Positions 54,051-62,639 of a stretch of 64,000 nucleotides of DNA are shown in pieces (the first letter of the stretch is position 1; each line of letters starts with the position of its first letter). The position numbers and the translations under genes are program-made. Below the pieces are notes generated by a model, which saw nothing but the letters and a program-made list of their open reading frames with translations, did not search any database and was not told where the DNA came from. The DNA is taken from contig NZ_JAKJSD010000016.1 of the NCBI RefSeq assembly GCF_029029505.1, positions 1 to 64,000 on the forward strand, given 5' to 3'. Source of the stretch: Ancylomarina sp. DW003. GTDB lineage: Bacteria; Bacteroidota; Bacteroidia; Bacteroidales; Marinifilaceae.

Positions 54051-54596
54051 TTAGTTTTTCTTAATTTCCGATAAATAATTAATTGTGTCTTGAATTAAAT
54101 TTTTGATTGAAGCTTGTTCTTTTGATTCAATCATAAAATCTAAATGCGTTACATTACTCGACTTAGCACCAACTTTAAAGGCTGCCGGAGATAATGATAA
54201 GATGTATTGAACAGGCAACTCTTCTGATTGAGTTAACACAAATAAGATATCAAATTCCTGTTTAGAGAATTCAGAAATTTCATGAGTTAATGGAATGCCT
54301 TTCCAGTTACTGTCAGTTTCTGAGAAATAAATGAAGTCTAAAGTGTTTAAAGGCTTCTGCGGTGTATCTTCACCGATATGCCAGCCCGCGGCATTTACTT
54401 TATACCCCTGGGCTTTTAAATCTTTAAAAAAGTCACTTACAATTTTCGGATTCTCTTTTTGATTTGTATCGAATAGTATACCTATGTGTTTGGCACTGGT
54501 CATATTGTGAAATTCCACACGTCTTGTCTGTTTTTTTAACAGATTGTTGAGAATTTTTCGGGCAATTTTTTCAGCCGTATTTTTGAAAATGCTCAT
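54051..54596 (-). CDS. DUF6913 protein
   Basis: A 181-residue cytoplasmic protein with an N-terminal basic amphipathic helix (AEKIARKILNNLLKKQTRR), followed by an alpha/beta region with HIGILFDTNQKENPKIVSDFF and DFIYFSETDSNWKG. It matches a family restricted to Bacteroidota and regularly found next to dapA. Function is unknown. The 7-base spacing to dapA implies a shared transcript. No signal or membrane segment is visible. Confidence 0.8.
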   Translation of the reverse strand: MSIFKNTAEKIARKILNNLLKKQTRRVEFHNMTSAKHIGILFDTNQKENPKIVSDFFKDLKAQGYKVNAAGWHIGEDTPQKPLNTLDFIYFSETDSNWKGIPLTHEISEFSKQEFDILFVLTQSEELPVQYILSLSPAAFKVGAKSSNVTHLDFMIESKEQASIKNLIQDTINYLSEIKKN

Positions 54597-54757
54597 ATTT
54601 AGCTAAGTAGTCTTTTTTATAATTAATATAATTTGTTAGATTTTCAACTTGGATAGCCTTCTATTAGGGTGAAAATCAGGCACAATATAATGATTTTTTA
54701 AGTTTCATGAGCTGAAAAAAAACTTAATTAAAAGGCATTTTCTAGTTCAATTGTAAA

Positions 54758-55396
54758 TCAAGGTGCTAGGCGATGGAATCTCCAATTTTCCTTTTCAATG
54801 ACAAATTCTATTCTATCATTCAAGCGACTTTCTCTTCCTTGCCAAAACTCAAATTTATTTGGAATCAATTTATATCCTCCCCAGTAGTCAGGTCGGTTAA
54901 ATTCATCACCATACTCATTTTTGAATTTTTCAATTGCATTTTCTAATTCAGCTCTACTGGTGAGTATAGTCGATTGCGGTGATACAGCAGCAGCACGACG
55001 ACTACCAACAGGGCGTGCCATAAAATACACGCTAGAGTGTTCGGGATTTAATTTCTCAATTCGACCTTCAATTCTAATTTGTTTCTCTAATTGAGGCCAA
55101 AAGAATACCATGGCTCCAAAAGGATTTAATTCAATATCCTCTCCTTTTTTGCTCCTGTAATTTGTAAAAAAACAGTAGCCATCTTTAGAATAATCTTTAA
55201 GTAAGAGAATTCTTGCAGTAGGTTTGCCATCAGAGTTTACAGTTGCTAATGTCATTGCATTGGCATCAGGTAAATCTGCGTCTAGTGCTATTTTAAACCA
55301 AGTATCGAACTGAACAAATGGATCTGGATTCACATCGTGTTCATTCAATTCTTTAAGAGAGTACTCGTGTCGCTTTTTTTGTATATCATCATTCAT
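54758..55396 (-). CDS. pdxH: Pyridoxamine 5'-phosphate oxidase
   Basis: A 212-residue FMN enzyme at the family length. Conserved regions are DANAMTLATVNSDGKPTARILLLKD, FFTNYRSKKGEDIELNP, the VYFMARPVGSRRAAAVSPQS block and the C-terminal FEFWQGRESRLNDRIEF signature with RLAP at the end. It oxidises pyridoxamine/pyridoxine phosphate to pyridoxal phosphate in the cytoplasm using oxygen, so the organism must at least tolerate oxygen. The gene follows the small protein gene at 55409 by 12 bases. Confidence 0.96.
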   Translation of the reverse strand: MNDDIQKKRHEYSLKELNEHDVNPDPFVQFDTWFKIALDADLPDANAMTLATVNSDGKPTARILLLKDYSKDGYCFFTNYRSKKGEDIELNPFGAMVFFWPQLEKQIRIEGRIEKLNPEHSSVYFMARPVGSRRAAAVSPQSTILTSRAELENAIEKFKNEYGDEFNRPDYWGGYKLIPNKFEFWQGRESRLNDRIEFVIEKENWRFHRLAP

Positions 55397-55408
55397 GGCA
55401 AACGTGTT

Positions 55409-55804
55409 TTAAGGTTGCATGAGTATATTGGGTTCTATACTTAAACCTTCATAATTGATATAGTATTGTCCTCCTTTTTCTGGGAAAGCCATACCAGAAT
55501 CATCTTTTGCATCAGCATTTGCGACACCAACATGTGCAAATAGGATTTTAGCTTTATGCTTATCGGCATGTTTAATAATTTCTTCGGCAGCAATTGGTGT
55601 AAGGGAACCTAGATCCGGGTAAGTACTTGTTTTCACAACAATGAAATACATGTCTTCATCTTTACGAGCAAGAATCTGAGGATTTTTTTCAAATTCAATA
55701 TTTACAGATAGTATTTCGAATTCGTCTTTTATATGTTTGTATACCCACTTAATGCCTAATTCGTGTAATTCTTCTCCACTAAGTCTGTTGTTTTTCTGAC
55801 TCAT
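55409..55804 (-). CDS. Uncharacterised protein, possible restriction-endonuclease-like fold
   Basis: A 131-residue soluble protein. I do not recognise a named family. The opening LSGEELHELGIKWVYKHIKDEFEIL, followed by a segment ending MYFIVVKTS, echoes YraN/UPF0102 proteins, in which a helix is followed by an acidic strand and VEVK. The VVKT here lacks the preceding catalytic glutamate, so activity is doubtful. It also contains SLTPIAAEEIIKHADKHKAKILFAHVG. It sits between the pdxH and DUF2461 genes in a same-strand run. Real gene, function unknown. Confidence 0.65.
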   Translation of the reverse strand: MSQKNNRLSGEELHELGIKWVYKHIKDEFEILSVNIEFEKNPQILARKDEDMYFIVVKTSTYPDLGSLTPIAAEEIIKHADKHKAKILFAHVGVANADAKDDSGMAFPEKGGQYYINYEGLSIEPNILMQP

Positions 55805-55874
55805 AATTCCATTTTGATTTATTCTGCGAATATCTTTTATATCCTGACTAATTCCAACTGGTTTTATTTAAAAA

Positions 55875-56537
55875 TTATAAATCTTCAACTATATCATTTA
55901 AGAATTGGTTGAGAGGATGTAAGACTTCAAATGCCTCTTGAATTGCAATTGGAAATTTGTCTGATGTGACAGTTTCGTCCGATATAGATTTACTAACGGC
56001 ATAGTGTTTATGATTGAGAAACTGAATGTATTCAAAATCCTTAGGATAGCCACGAGGTGCTGTTTTAAGTTTATCGCCATATAATTCAGGGTAGTGCTTC
56101 TTGAATTCTGCATTTTCAACAATAGCTTTAAATTCTTCCGGATGATGAAAAATCTCTTCTCTTATAGCTTTTAAGGTTTTTGATTCTGGCATATAGCAAC
56201 CACCTCCAAGAAAGCATTGTTCCGGTTCGATGTGGATATAATAACCACCATATTTAGATTTACGACCGCCCCTTGCTATAAAAGCACCAAAATTTGTTTT
56301 GTATGGACGTTTATCGTTAGAAAACCGAACATCTCTAAAGATTCTGAAAATACAATCTTTGGCATTATTACCAGCAACTGATGGATCAATTGCTTTAATC
56401 TGTTCAATGCTAAGTTCTACAAACAGTTCAAAATCTTTTTTCGCCTTATTGTATTGAGCTTTATTGGCATGAAACCAATCACGATTGTTGTTTTCTCTCA
56501 GGTCGAGTAAATATTGATATATAGAGTTATTCAGCAT
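55875..56537 (-). CDS. DUF2461 (TIGR02453) protein
   Basis: A 220-residue protein with the family's recognisable path: LDLRENNNRDWFHANKAQYNKAKKDF near the N-terminus, FRIFRDVRFSNDKRPYKTNFGAFIARGGR in the middle, and GGCYMPESKTLKAIREEI with FEYIQFLNHKHYAVSKSI later. The family is widespread and of unknown activity. There is no signal peptide. It is the first gene of a minus-strand run toward pdxH, divergent from mtnN. Confidence 0.92.
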   Translation of the reverse strand: MLNNSIYQYLLDLRENNNRDWFHANKAQYNKAKKDFELFVELSIEQIKAIDPSVAGNNAKDCIFRIFRDVRFSNDKRPYKTNFGAFIARGGRKSKYGGYYIHIEPEQCFLGGGCYMPESKTLKAIREEIFHHPEEFKAIVENAEFKKHYPELYGDKLKTAPRGYPKDFEYIQFLNHKHYAVSKSISDETVTSDKFPIAIQEAFEVLHPLNQFLNDIVEDL

Positions 56538-56690
56538 GGTATAGTCGATCTTTTGTTTATAAATTCTAATTGAGCTTCAAAATACAATTATTGCTGATGA
56601 AAATCAAAGTTTATTGAGGAATACTATGGTAAAGAGGAGACCTTTTATATTATATTTATGTGATGAATTTAAGAAACCAATTTCCTTTAC

Positions 56691-56698
56691 TAATTTTG
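56691..56698 (+). promoter_or_regulatory. -7 promoter box of mtnN-luxS
   Basis: TAATTTTG fits TAnnTTTG and lies 57 bases before the mtnN ATG; a TTTA about 20 bases upstream may be a weak -33 element. Confidence 0.48.
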
Positions 56699-56755
56699 CA
56701 CGACTTTAATCAGAAAGGAATAGTTTAAATAATTGACGTTTAATAAAACAAAGAA

Positions 56756-57451
56756 ATGATTATAGGAATAATAGGGGCCATGGAAGTTGAAGTTACAAGA
56801 CTTCGTGATGAGCTAAAAAATAAGGAAGAGATTAATAAGGCAGGATTTACTTTTTATAAAGGGCAAATTCATGGTGTTGATATTGTTTTGTTACAATCGG
56901 GAATAGGGAAGGTGAATGCTGGTATTGGAGCAGCTGTTCTAATTGATAATTTTACGCCGAACTTTGTAATTAATACGGGCTGTGCAGGTGGATTTATTTC
57001 GGATCTGAAAGTTGGTGATATCGTAATTTCGAAAGAAGCTATTCATCATGATTTTGATTGTACAGTATTTGGTTATAAGCATGGACAGGTTCCTGGTATG
57101 CCTCCAAGTTTTGTTGCAAATAGTAAATTGATCGAATTGGCAGATAACTCAATTCACAAGCTTACTAATTTGACGACCAAATGTGGAACAATTGTGACAG
57201 GTGATCAATTTATGAATGATCCTGAGGCAACGAAACGTGTTAAAGAATTGATTCCTGAGGCCGATGCAGTAGAAATGGAAGGAGCGGCAATTGCTCAAAC
57301 TTGTCACCGTTTTGATGTACCATTTGTAATTATTCGTTCTATTTCGGATATTGCAGGTCAAGAGAACGCCATTCAGTATGAGGAGTTTGTTGAAACTGCT
57401 GCCGTTAATTCGGGAAATATGGTAATGGAAATGATAAAGGAGTTGGGATAA
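56756..57451 (+). CDS. mtnN: 5'-methylthioadenosine/S-adenosylhomocysteine nucleosidase
   Basis: A 231-residue enzyme. It starts MIIGIIGAMEVEV with the catalytic glutamate region, contains QSGIGKVNAGIGAAVLID, NTGCAGG, TGDQF, and the substrate-binding AVEMEGAAIAQTC and ISDIAG segments with the catalytic aspartate. It removes adenine from S-adenosylhomocysteine and methylthioadenosine in the cytoplasm, feeding LuxS with S-ribosylhomocysteine. The luxS gene starts 36 bases downstream, an unusually direct operon for the pathway. Confidence 0.96.
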   Translation: MIIGIIGAMEVEVTRLRDELKNKEEINKAGFTFYKGQIHGVDIVLLQSGIGKVNAGIGAAVLIDNFTPNFVINTGCAGGFISDLKVGDIVISKEAIHHDFDCTVFGYKHGQVPGMPPSFVANSKLIELADNSIHKLTNLTTKCGTIVTGDQFMNDPEATKRVKELIPEADAVEMEGAAIAQTCHRFDVPFVIIRSISDIAGQENAIQYEEFVETAAVNSGNMVMEMIKELG

Positions 57452-57487
57452 ATCTAATTCGATCGAAAATGTTTAAACACAGATAGT

Positions 57488-57967
57488 ATGAAGAAGATAG
57501 ATAGTTTTGAAGTTGATCATGATAGATTGAAAAGAGGTGTGTATGTTTCTCGTAAAGATACAGTAGGTAACGAAATTCTAACAAGCTTTGATATTAGAAC
57601 TAAGTTGCCAAATATTGAACCTGCTATGGAGATTGAAGCCATGCATACTATGGAACATTTATGCGCAACTTTTTTGAGAAATCATGAAGATTGGGCTAAG
57701 AAAACGGTTTATTTTGGACCTATGGGATGCTGTACAGGTTTCTATATGATTTTTCATGGCGATTTAGTATCTAAAGACGTCGTTGAAGTTATTCAGGAGA
57801 TGTTTCTATTTATGTCCGATTTTAATGAAGAAATTCCCGGAGCAGATAAAATTGAGTGTGGTAATTACAAAAGTCACGATTTAGCCGGAGCTAGGGAAGA
57901 GGCGAAGAAATTTCATAAGGAAGTTTTAAGTCAACTCACCGAAGAGAATCTGAATTACCCACAATAA
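57488..57967 (+). CDS. luxS: S-ribosylhomocysteine lyase (AI-2 synthesis)
   Basis: A 159-residue iron-dependent lyase. The metal motif HTMEH is at 53-57, with third ligand C124 in IECGNY. The catalytic cysteine region is GPMGCCTGFY (80s), with a second cysteine where many homologues have arginine. It cleaves S-ribosylhomocysteine into homocysteine and DPD, the precursor of autoinducer-2, and recycles the methyl carrier. It is co-transcribed with mtnN and closed by a terminator. Whether AI-2 acts as a signal here cannot be told; no receptor is present in the window. Confidence 0.96.
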   Translation: MKKIDSFEVDHDRLKRGVYVSRKDTVGNEILTSFDIRTKLPNIEPAMEIEAMHTMEHLCATFLRNHEDWAKKTVYFGPMGCCTGFYMIFHGDLVSKDVVEVIQEMFLFMSDFNEEIPGADKIECGNYKSHDLAGAREEAKKFHKEVLSQLTEENLNYPQ

Positions 57968-57974
57968 AATAGAG

Positions 57975-58002
57975 AAGGCTACCCATTAGGTAGCCTTTTA
58001 CT
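57975..58002. terminator. Terminator after luxS
   Basis: AAGGCTACC (57975-57983) and GGTAGCCTT (57989-57997) pair perfectly around five bases, with T residues following; 8 bases after the stop. Confidence 0.82.
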
Positions 58003-58024
58003 TTTGTGATTAAGATTTTTAGCT

Positions 58025-59992
58025 CTAATAAGGGTTTATAGCTTCTTTAGGCATTTCAATATTCTGATGAACATCGATGATTGGTTCAAACTTATATGAT
58101 TTTATTTTAAAGTTAGTCATATAGTTGATAACGTGAAGACCTCTATTTTCGAACCCTCCCCAAGCATTAACATTTTCAATATTAAAATTTGATTGTAGTA
58201 GATCAATGTCTTTAATCTCATTCATGTGATCGAAGAACTGAGAACCATATCGCTTTATTGCAATTGAAAAGTATTTTGTGAAATCATAAGCTCTAAAAGA
58301 ATAATCATTCGGCTCGCAGCTGAATTCATATCTAAATCGGTCAACGAAATTGATAACTTGTTCAGATTCATAATCGATAAAGTAAGGCGATAGAATTAAT
58401 GCATTTAATTCAAACAAATTACTTGGATCCATACTACTATATCGTTGCCACGATGGAAAACCAATGAGTTGAATAGGATATGATTTACTCAATACCCTTA
58501 GATTCGTCAGGAAACTCTCCACAACTGCTGGTTTCGATGATGGAATAACAATAATGTTTTCTTGAGTTTTGCTAAGAAGATATTCTAAACCTAAATTGCC
58601 GTAATCTTCAAAGGATATCTTACTGTAATTTAAGTTTGGATATTGCCAGTATTTGCCATTTTCAAATAAGCGTTGTTCAATATCTGAGACCAATTTATAT
58701 TCTTTAAGTTCTTTATAATTCTTACTATGAACGATTACAATATTCTTATCCTCTTTGTCAGCCATTAAATGATTAAAAATATTGTCACACAAGGATTGAA
58801 TAGATGTGTTTAACTGAAACACAAAAGGGTTGTTGTGTAATTGAGCATTTTTAGATGAAAGAGGCGAGACAATTGGTATTTGTCTGGCTTGAGCAAATTC
58901 TGCAACAAGTTCGAAGGTGTTGCTGTATACAGGTCCTAAAATAAGATCTATCACTTGTGTGTCTAGTTTCTCTAGAGTTTCACGTACTGTCGCTTGACTT
59001 TTTTCGGTATCGAATACATGTAGATTAATTTCTAAACCTTCCTTTTTTAAGTCTTCAACAGCCAATAAAACACCCTGATACAATCGGATAAAATCACGTG
59101 ACTTTGGGTATATCGTCTCAGGATCTTTACGATTCAGAACCTGAAGTGTGTCCTGATAAGTAATTTCCCAATTCAAAGAATCGCTTAATGCAGCATATAA
59201 TGGTAAAAATAGAGCAATATCAATTTTAGACTGAACGGTTGTATCTCTCGAATAATCTTTGAAAATCTGATTGTAATCCGTTATTTGCCCCAATAATTCA
59301 TCCGACTGTGTTGGGATATTTTCGGTAGGCTGAATTGGTTTTGCATTCTTAGGAAGATTCACAATTGTTCCTGATCTGATATTTCTAAATGATCTGATAT
59401 GAGGATTTAGTTTGCGAAAGATTCTTCTTTTAATACCGAACTTAAGAAGAATATCCGCTTCAGAATCACTAGCTTTTACTTTGTATGTGTTTTTCTTTTT
59501 TTCAGTTTTTTGAATACTACCTTGTTTTTGAATTTTGATAACAGTACCAACAGCAAGTCTTCCATCTTCACCAATTTCAGGATTGTCGGCCTTTAAATTC
59601 TCAATACTCTGATTGAACTGTTTTGACAGAGAATATAAAGTGTTGCCTTTCTGAACAACATGATAGAAATAATTAGAACTTTCCCTTTTCACCTTGTTTG
59701 TAACTTGTCTTACATTTTGGCTTTGTACAAATGGTATTCTAAGAATTTCGTTTAAATCAAGACTGTGATTTCTTTTTCGATTAATTCTCATGACCTCTTT
59801 AATATCGGCACCATAAGCTTTGCAAATAGAAAACATGGTTTGCTTTTCACGAACAATATGTAGATAGTAAAATTTACCAGCTACTACGACCTTTTCATTC
59901 GATCGTACAATTTCGTTAGTTTGTGAATTAGCATCGAAAAAAGATCCCGAAAGGAGTAAAAGAATGATAAGTTTTTGGATGAAATATCTCAT
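58025..59992 (-). CDS. LysM-domain protein fused to a periplasmic-binding (type 1) domain
   Basis: A 655-residue secreted protein. A signal peptide (about 1-23, after DANSQ) is followed by two or three LysM-type repeats (YLHIVREKQTMFSICKAYGADIKEVMRIN; YHVVQKGNTLYSLSKQF; YKVKASDSEADILLKFG), and from about 250 by a type 1 periplasmic-binding fold (IDLILGPVYSNTFELVAEFAQARQIPIVSPLSS). The plan recalls a cell-wall-tethered, LpoA-like PBP activator, a combination common in Bacteroidota. LysM would bind peptidoglycan; the receptor ligand is unknown. Gene stands alone. Confidence 0.87.
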   Translation of the reverse strand: MRYFIQKLIILLLLSGSFFDANSQTNEIVRSNEKVVVAGKFYYLHIVREKQTMFSICKAYGADIKEVMRINRKRNHSLDLNEILRIPFVQSQNVRQVTNKVKRESSNYFYHVVQKGNTLYSLSKQFNQSIENLKADNPEIGEDGRLAVGTVIKIQKQGSIQKTEKKKNTYKVKASDSEADILLKFGIKRRIFRKLNPHIRSFRNIRSGTIVNLPKNAKPIQPTENIPTQSDELLGQITDYNQIFKDYSRDTTVQSKIDIALFLPLYAALSDSLNWEITYQDTLQVLNRKDPETIYPKSRDFIRLYQGVLLAVEDLKKEGLEINLHVFDTEKSQATVRETLEKLDTQVIDLILGPVYSNTFELVAEFAQARQIPIVSPLSSKNAQLHNNPFVFQLNTSIQSLCDNIFNHLMADKEDKNIVIVHSKNYKELKEYKLVSDIEQRLFENGKYWQYPNLNYSKISFEDYGNLGLEYLLSKTQENIIVIPSSKPAVVESFLTNLRVLSKSYPIQLIGFPSWQRYSSMDPSNLFELNALILSPYFIDYESEQVINFVDRFRYEFSCEPNDYSFRAYDFTKYFSIAIKRYGSQFFDHMNEIKDIDLLQSNFNIENVNAWGGFENRGLHVINYMTNFKIKSYKFEPIIDVHQNIEMPKEAINPY

Positions 59993-60037
59993 TAACTAAT
60001 TATTTTTCAGAGTTTTGGTGTTTGATAAGAACATTAA

Positions 60038-60067
60038 CAAAAATAAGAAACAAAGTTTATAAAACAA
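60038..60067 (-). promoter_or_regulatory. Candidate promoter of the LysM/receptor gene
   Basis: Minus-strand TATTTTTG (60038-60045) is preceded after 19 bases by TTG (60065-60067), close to the phylum consensus. It lies 46-75 bp upstream of the start. Confidence 0.42.
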
Positions 60068-60211
60068 TCATGTGATTCACATTAGCTAAGAGAATTTAGT
60101 TTATTTTAAGATTCGGGATTTCAACCTTTTATAAATGAAAAAGTTACAAGTTGCTTGGTTTGACTATAAACTAACTGTTTAGTAAATTGGAAGTGTATTA
60201 CGTCGCGGCAT

Positions 60212-60242
60212 AAAAAAAGCGATGAGGAAACTCATCGCTTTT
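60212..60242. terminator. Terminator after the M13 peptidase gene
   Basis: AAAAAAGCGATGAG pairs with CTCATCGCTTTT around GAAA. On the minus strand it follows the M13 stop (60265) by about 22 bases. Confidence 0.85.
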
Positions 60243-60264
60243 GATTTTATGTGGTTATAATTCT

Positions 60265-62310
60265 TTACCAAATTTGAGCTCTTTGTTCCATATTACGGTA
60301 AAGTGGAGCAGTTTCATCAATTTCGAATGCTTGATAGAATTCAGGAATGTTGAATAATCCTCCATTAACACGATATTTTCCTGGAGAGTGAACATCTTCC
60401 TTGATTAGTTTTCTCAAGTATTTGTCTCTCACGTTTCCTCTCCAAACTTTTGAATAAGCAAGGAAGAATCGTTGCATATTGTTGAAGCCATCAATGTCGG
60501 CAGGTTTTTCACCATTTAAAGCCATTTTATAAGCTTCCAAAGCAACTGTTAATCCACCATAATCAGCAATGTTTTCACCTAGAGTTAATTTACCATCAAC
60601 ATGTAGGTCTTCAAAAGCTTGGAATCCATTAAATTGATCAACTAACTTTTGAGCTCTTGCGTTGAATTTCTCAGTGTCTTCAGGTGTCCACCAATCTCTC
60701 ATATTTCCTTCTTTGTCAAAACGACGTCCTGAATCATCAAACCCATGAGTCATTTCGTGACCAATAACAACACCAATTGCACCATAATTAACAGCATCAT
60801 CACCATCTAAATAGAAGAAAGGAGGCTGAAGAATAGCAGCAGGGAATACAACTTCATTCAAAAGAGGATGGTAGTATGCATTTACTGTTTGTGGAGTCAT
60901 ACCCCACTTCTTAGTATCAACAGGTTTTCCTAGTTTTGCAAAATTCTTTTTAACGCCAAAACGAGCAGCATTCCATAGATTCTCGATGAAAGACTCGGTC
61001 CCAACTTCAAGCTTTGAGTAATCTTCCCATTTTTCAGGATATCCAATTTTTACACCGAATGCATCAAGTTTAGCTAAAGCTTCTTTTCTAGTTGCCTCGC
61101 TCATCCATTCCAGTTTTTCAATTCTCCCGCGTAAAGCAACTTTCAGGTTAGTAACTAACTCGTCCATTCTAACTTTAGCTTCAGGTGGGAAATATTTTTC
61201 AACGTATAGTTGTCCAACTGCTTCACCCATTACATTTCCAGTTGATTTTGACATACGTCTCCAACGAGGTGTCTGTTCAGTAGCTCCAGTTAAAACTGTT
61301 CCATAGAAAGCAAAGTTTTGATTTTCCAGATCAGTTCCTACTGAGCCAGCTGCATCATCAAGGACTTTCCATTTTAGGTACAATTTGATGTCGGCCATTT
61401 TTTCATCTTTGAACATCATATTCAACTCTTTCATATAACGAGGGTGAGTTGTAATGACATACTCTTTAATGTCCGCACCCATCTCCTTGAAATAAGTTGC
61501 CCAATCGAAATTAGGATACTCATCCATTAGATTTTCAACCGTTTTAGGGTTGTACATCGCAGGGTAGTTCCTATTCTCTAAAAGTGTATTGAACTTTTTA
61601 GCCATGCGAGTTTCAAATCTCATGATATCACTTGCATTTTTCTCAGCAACTTTAGCATCATCACCAATCAATTCGAACATTTTGGCAACGTGCTTAACGA
61701 ATTCCTTACGGATGTTCTCACTTGTTTCGTTGTCAGTAACATAGTAATCGCGATCGGACAATGATAAACCGTCTTCAGAAAGATACATGCGGTTAACCGT
61801 TGTATTTTTCATATCCTGATCAACGCCGGCACCAAATAAAGCGCTGACTCCCATCTTGTGAAGATGAATTAACTCGTTACGTAGATCCGTAGCATTTTTG
61901 ATAGCAGCAATTTTTTCAAATTCAGGCAATAGGGGTTTAATTCCCACTTCATCAATTTTCTTTACATCCATAGCGGTTGCATAGAAATCCTGAATCTTTT
62001 TTAAGTTACTTCCTTCAGCTGCATTTTCGGTTTTTGCAGCTTCTTCTAAGATATTATGAACTGCTTCGTTTGCTTTTTCGCCAAGAATATCAAATGCACC
62101 ATAACGACTTTTATCAGCCGGAATTGGTGTGTTTTTCATCCAGGTTCCATTAGCATATTCAAAGAAATCAACCCCGGGGTTTGCCTCAAGATTCATGTCT
62201 TCTTTTTTAAGAATGCCGTGTCCAAGGCCTTTCTCTTGCGTACATCCTGATAGAATGCTTACTGCCAAGCCCAAGCTAAGAATAGTTCGGCTAGTTTTTT
62301 TTAAGTTCAT
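60265..62310 (-). CDS. pepO: M13-family (neprilysin-like) zinc metallopeptidase lipoprotein
   Basis: A 681-residue protein. The signal SLGLAVSILSGCTQE has a lipobox cysteine at residue 22, placing the enzyme on the periplasmic or outer surface. The M13 N-terminal domain begins about residue 45 (NPGVDFFEYANGTWMKNTPIP). The zinc motif HEMTH is at 518-522, with GENIADYGG carrying the third ligand later and a C-terminal segment with YRVNGGLFNIPEFYQAF. It cleaves oligopeptides. It stands alone with a -7 box upstream and a terminator downstream. The symbol follows the bacterial prototype. Confidence 0.94.
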   Translation of the reverse strand: MNLKKTSRTILSLGLAVSILSGCTQEKGLGHGILKKEDMNLEANPGVDFFEYANGTWMKNTPIPADKSRYGAFDILGEKANEAVHNILEEAAKTENAAEGSNLKKIQDFYATAMDVKKIDEVGIKPLLPEFEKIAAIKNATDLRNELIHLHKMGVSALFGAGVDQDMKNTTVNRMYLSEDGLSLSDRDYYVTDNETSENIRKEFVKHVAKMFELIGDDAKVAEKNASDIMRFETRMAKKFNTLLENRNYPAMYNPKTVENLMDEYPNFDWATYFKEMGADIKEYVITTHPRYMKELNMMFKDEKMADIKLYLKWKVLDDAAGSVGTDLENQNFAFYGTVLTGATEQTPRWRRMSKSTGNVMGEAVGQLYVEKYFPPEAKVRMDELVTNLKVALRGRIEKLEWMSEATRKEALAKLDAFGVKIGYPEKWEDYSKLEVGTESFIENLWNAARFGVKKNFAKLGKPVDTKKWGMTPQTVNAYYHPLLNEVVFPAAILQPPFFYLDGDDAVNYGAIGVVIGHEMTHGFDDSGRRFDKEGNMRDWWTPEDTEKFNARAQKLVDQFNGFQAFEDLHVDGKLTLGENIADYGGLTVALEAYKMALNGEKPADIDGFNNMQRFFLAYSKVWRGNVRDKYLRKLIKEDVHSPGKYRVNGGLFNIPEFYQAFEIDETAPLYRNMEQRAQIW

Positions 62311-62639
62311 ATTTGATTATTTTGTTAAAATTTATGTTAGAATGACAAATGTACATAACCAATGTTTAAAACTCATGTTTTTTCGATAAGTGCTCTCTTT
62401 TGGAAGATTTATTGAATATGTATTGGTCAAACACAAAGATTCTTTGTTTTTTTCTAGATTTGTAGCCGGATTAGAAAAGCTTTAAATTTGTTTTTAGAGT
62501 TTTTTATCGATGAAAAATGAAGGATAACAAGGCAAATTTTATGCTAATAGTGGTTCTACTTTAAGTGGAATTTAACGAAGTTAGACTTCATTTCTCCATA
62601 TAAAAAAACTGAAGGATAAATTTTAAACAGTTTCTAAAT
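62311..62639. other. Divergent promoter region between the M13 peptidase gene and mnmA
   Basis: No gene is seen. It holds the M13 -7 box and T-rich runs; I could not identify a convincing mnmA promoter. Confidence 0.4.
62346..62353 (-). promoter_or_regulatory. -7 promoter box of the M13 peptidase gene
   Basis: Minus-strand TACATTTG matches the consensus, 36 bases before the start; identical to the -7 box at 3021-3028. No good -33 element is seen. Confidence 0.45.
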
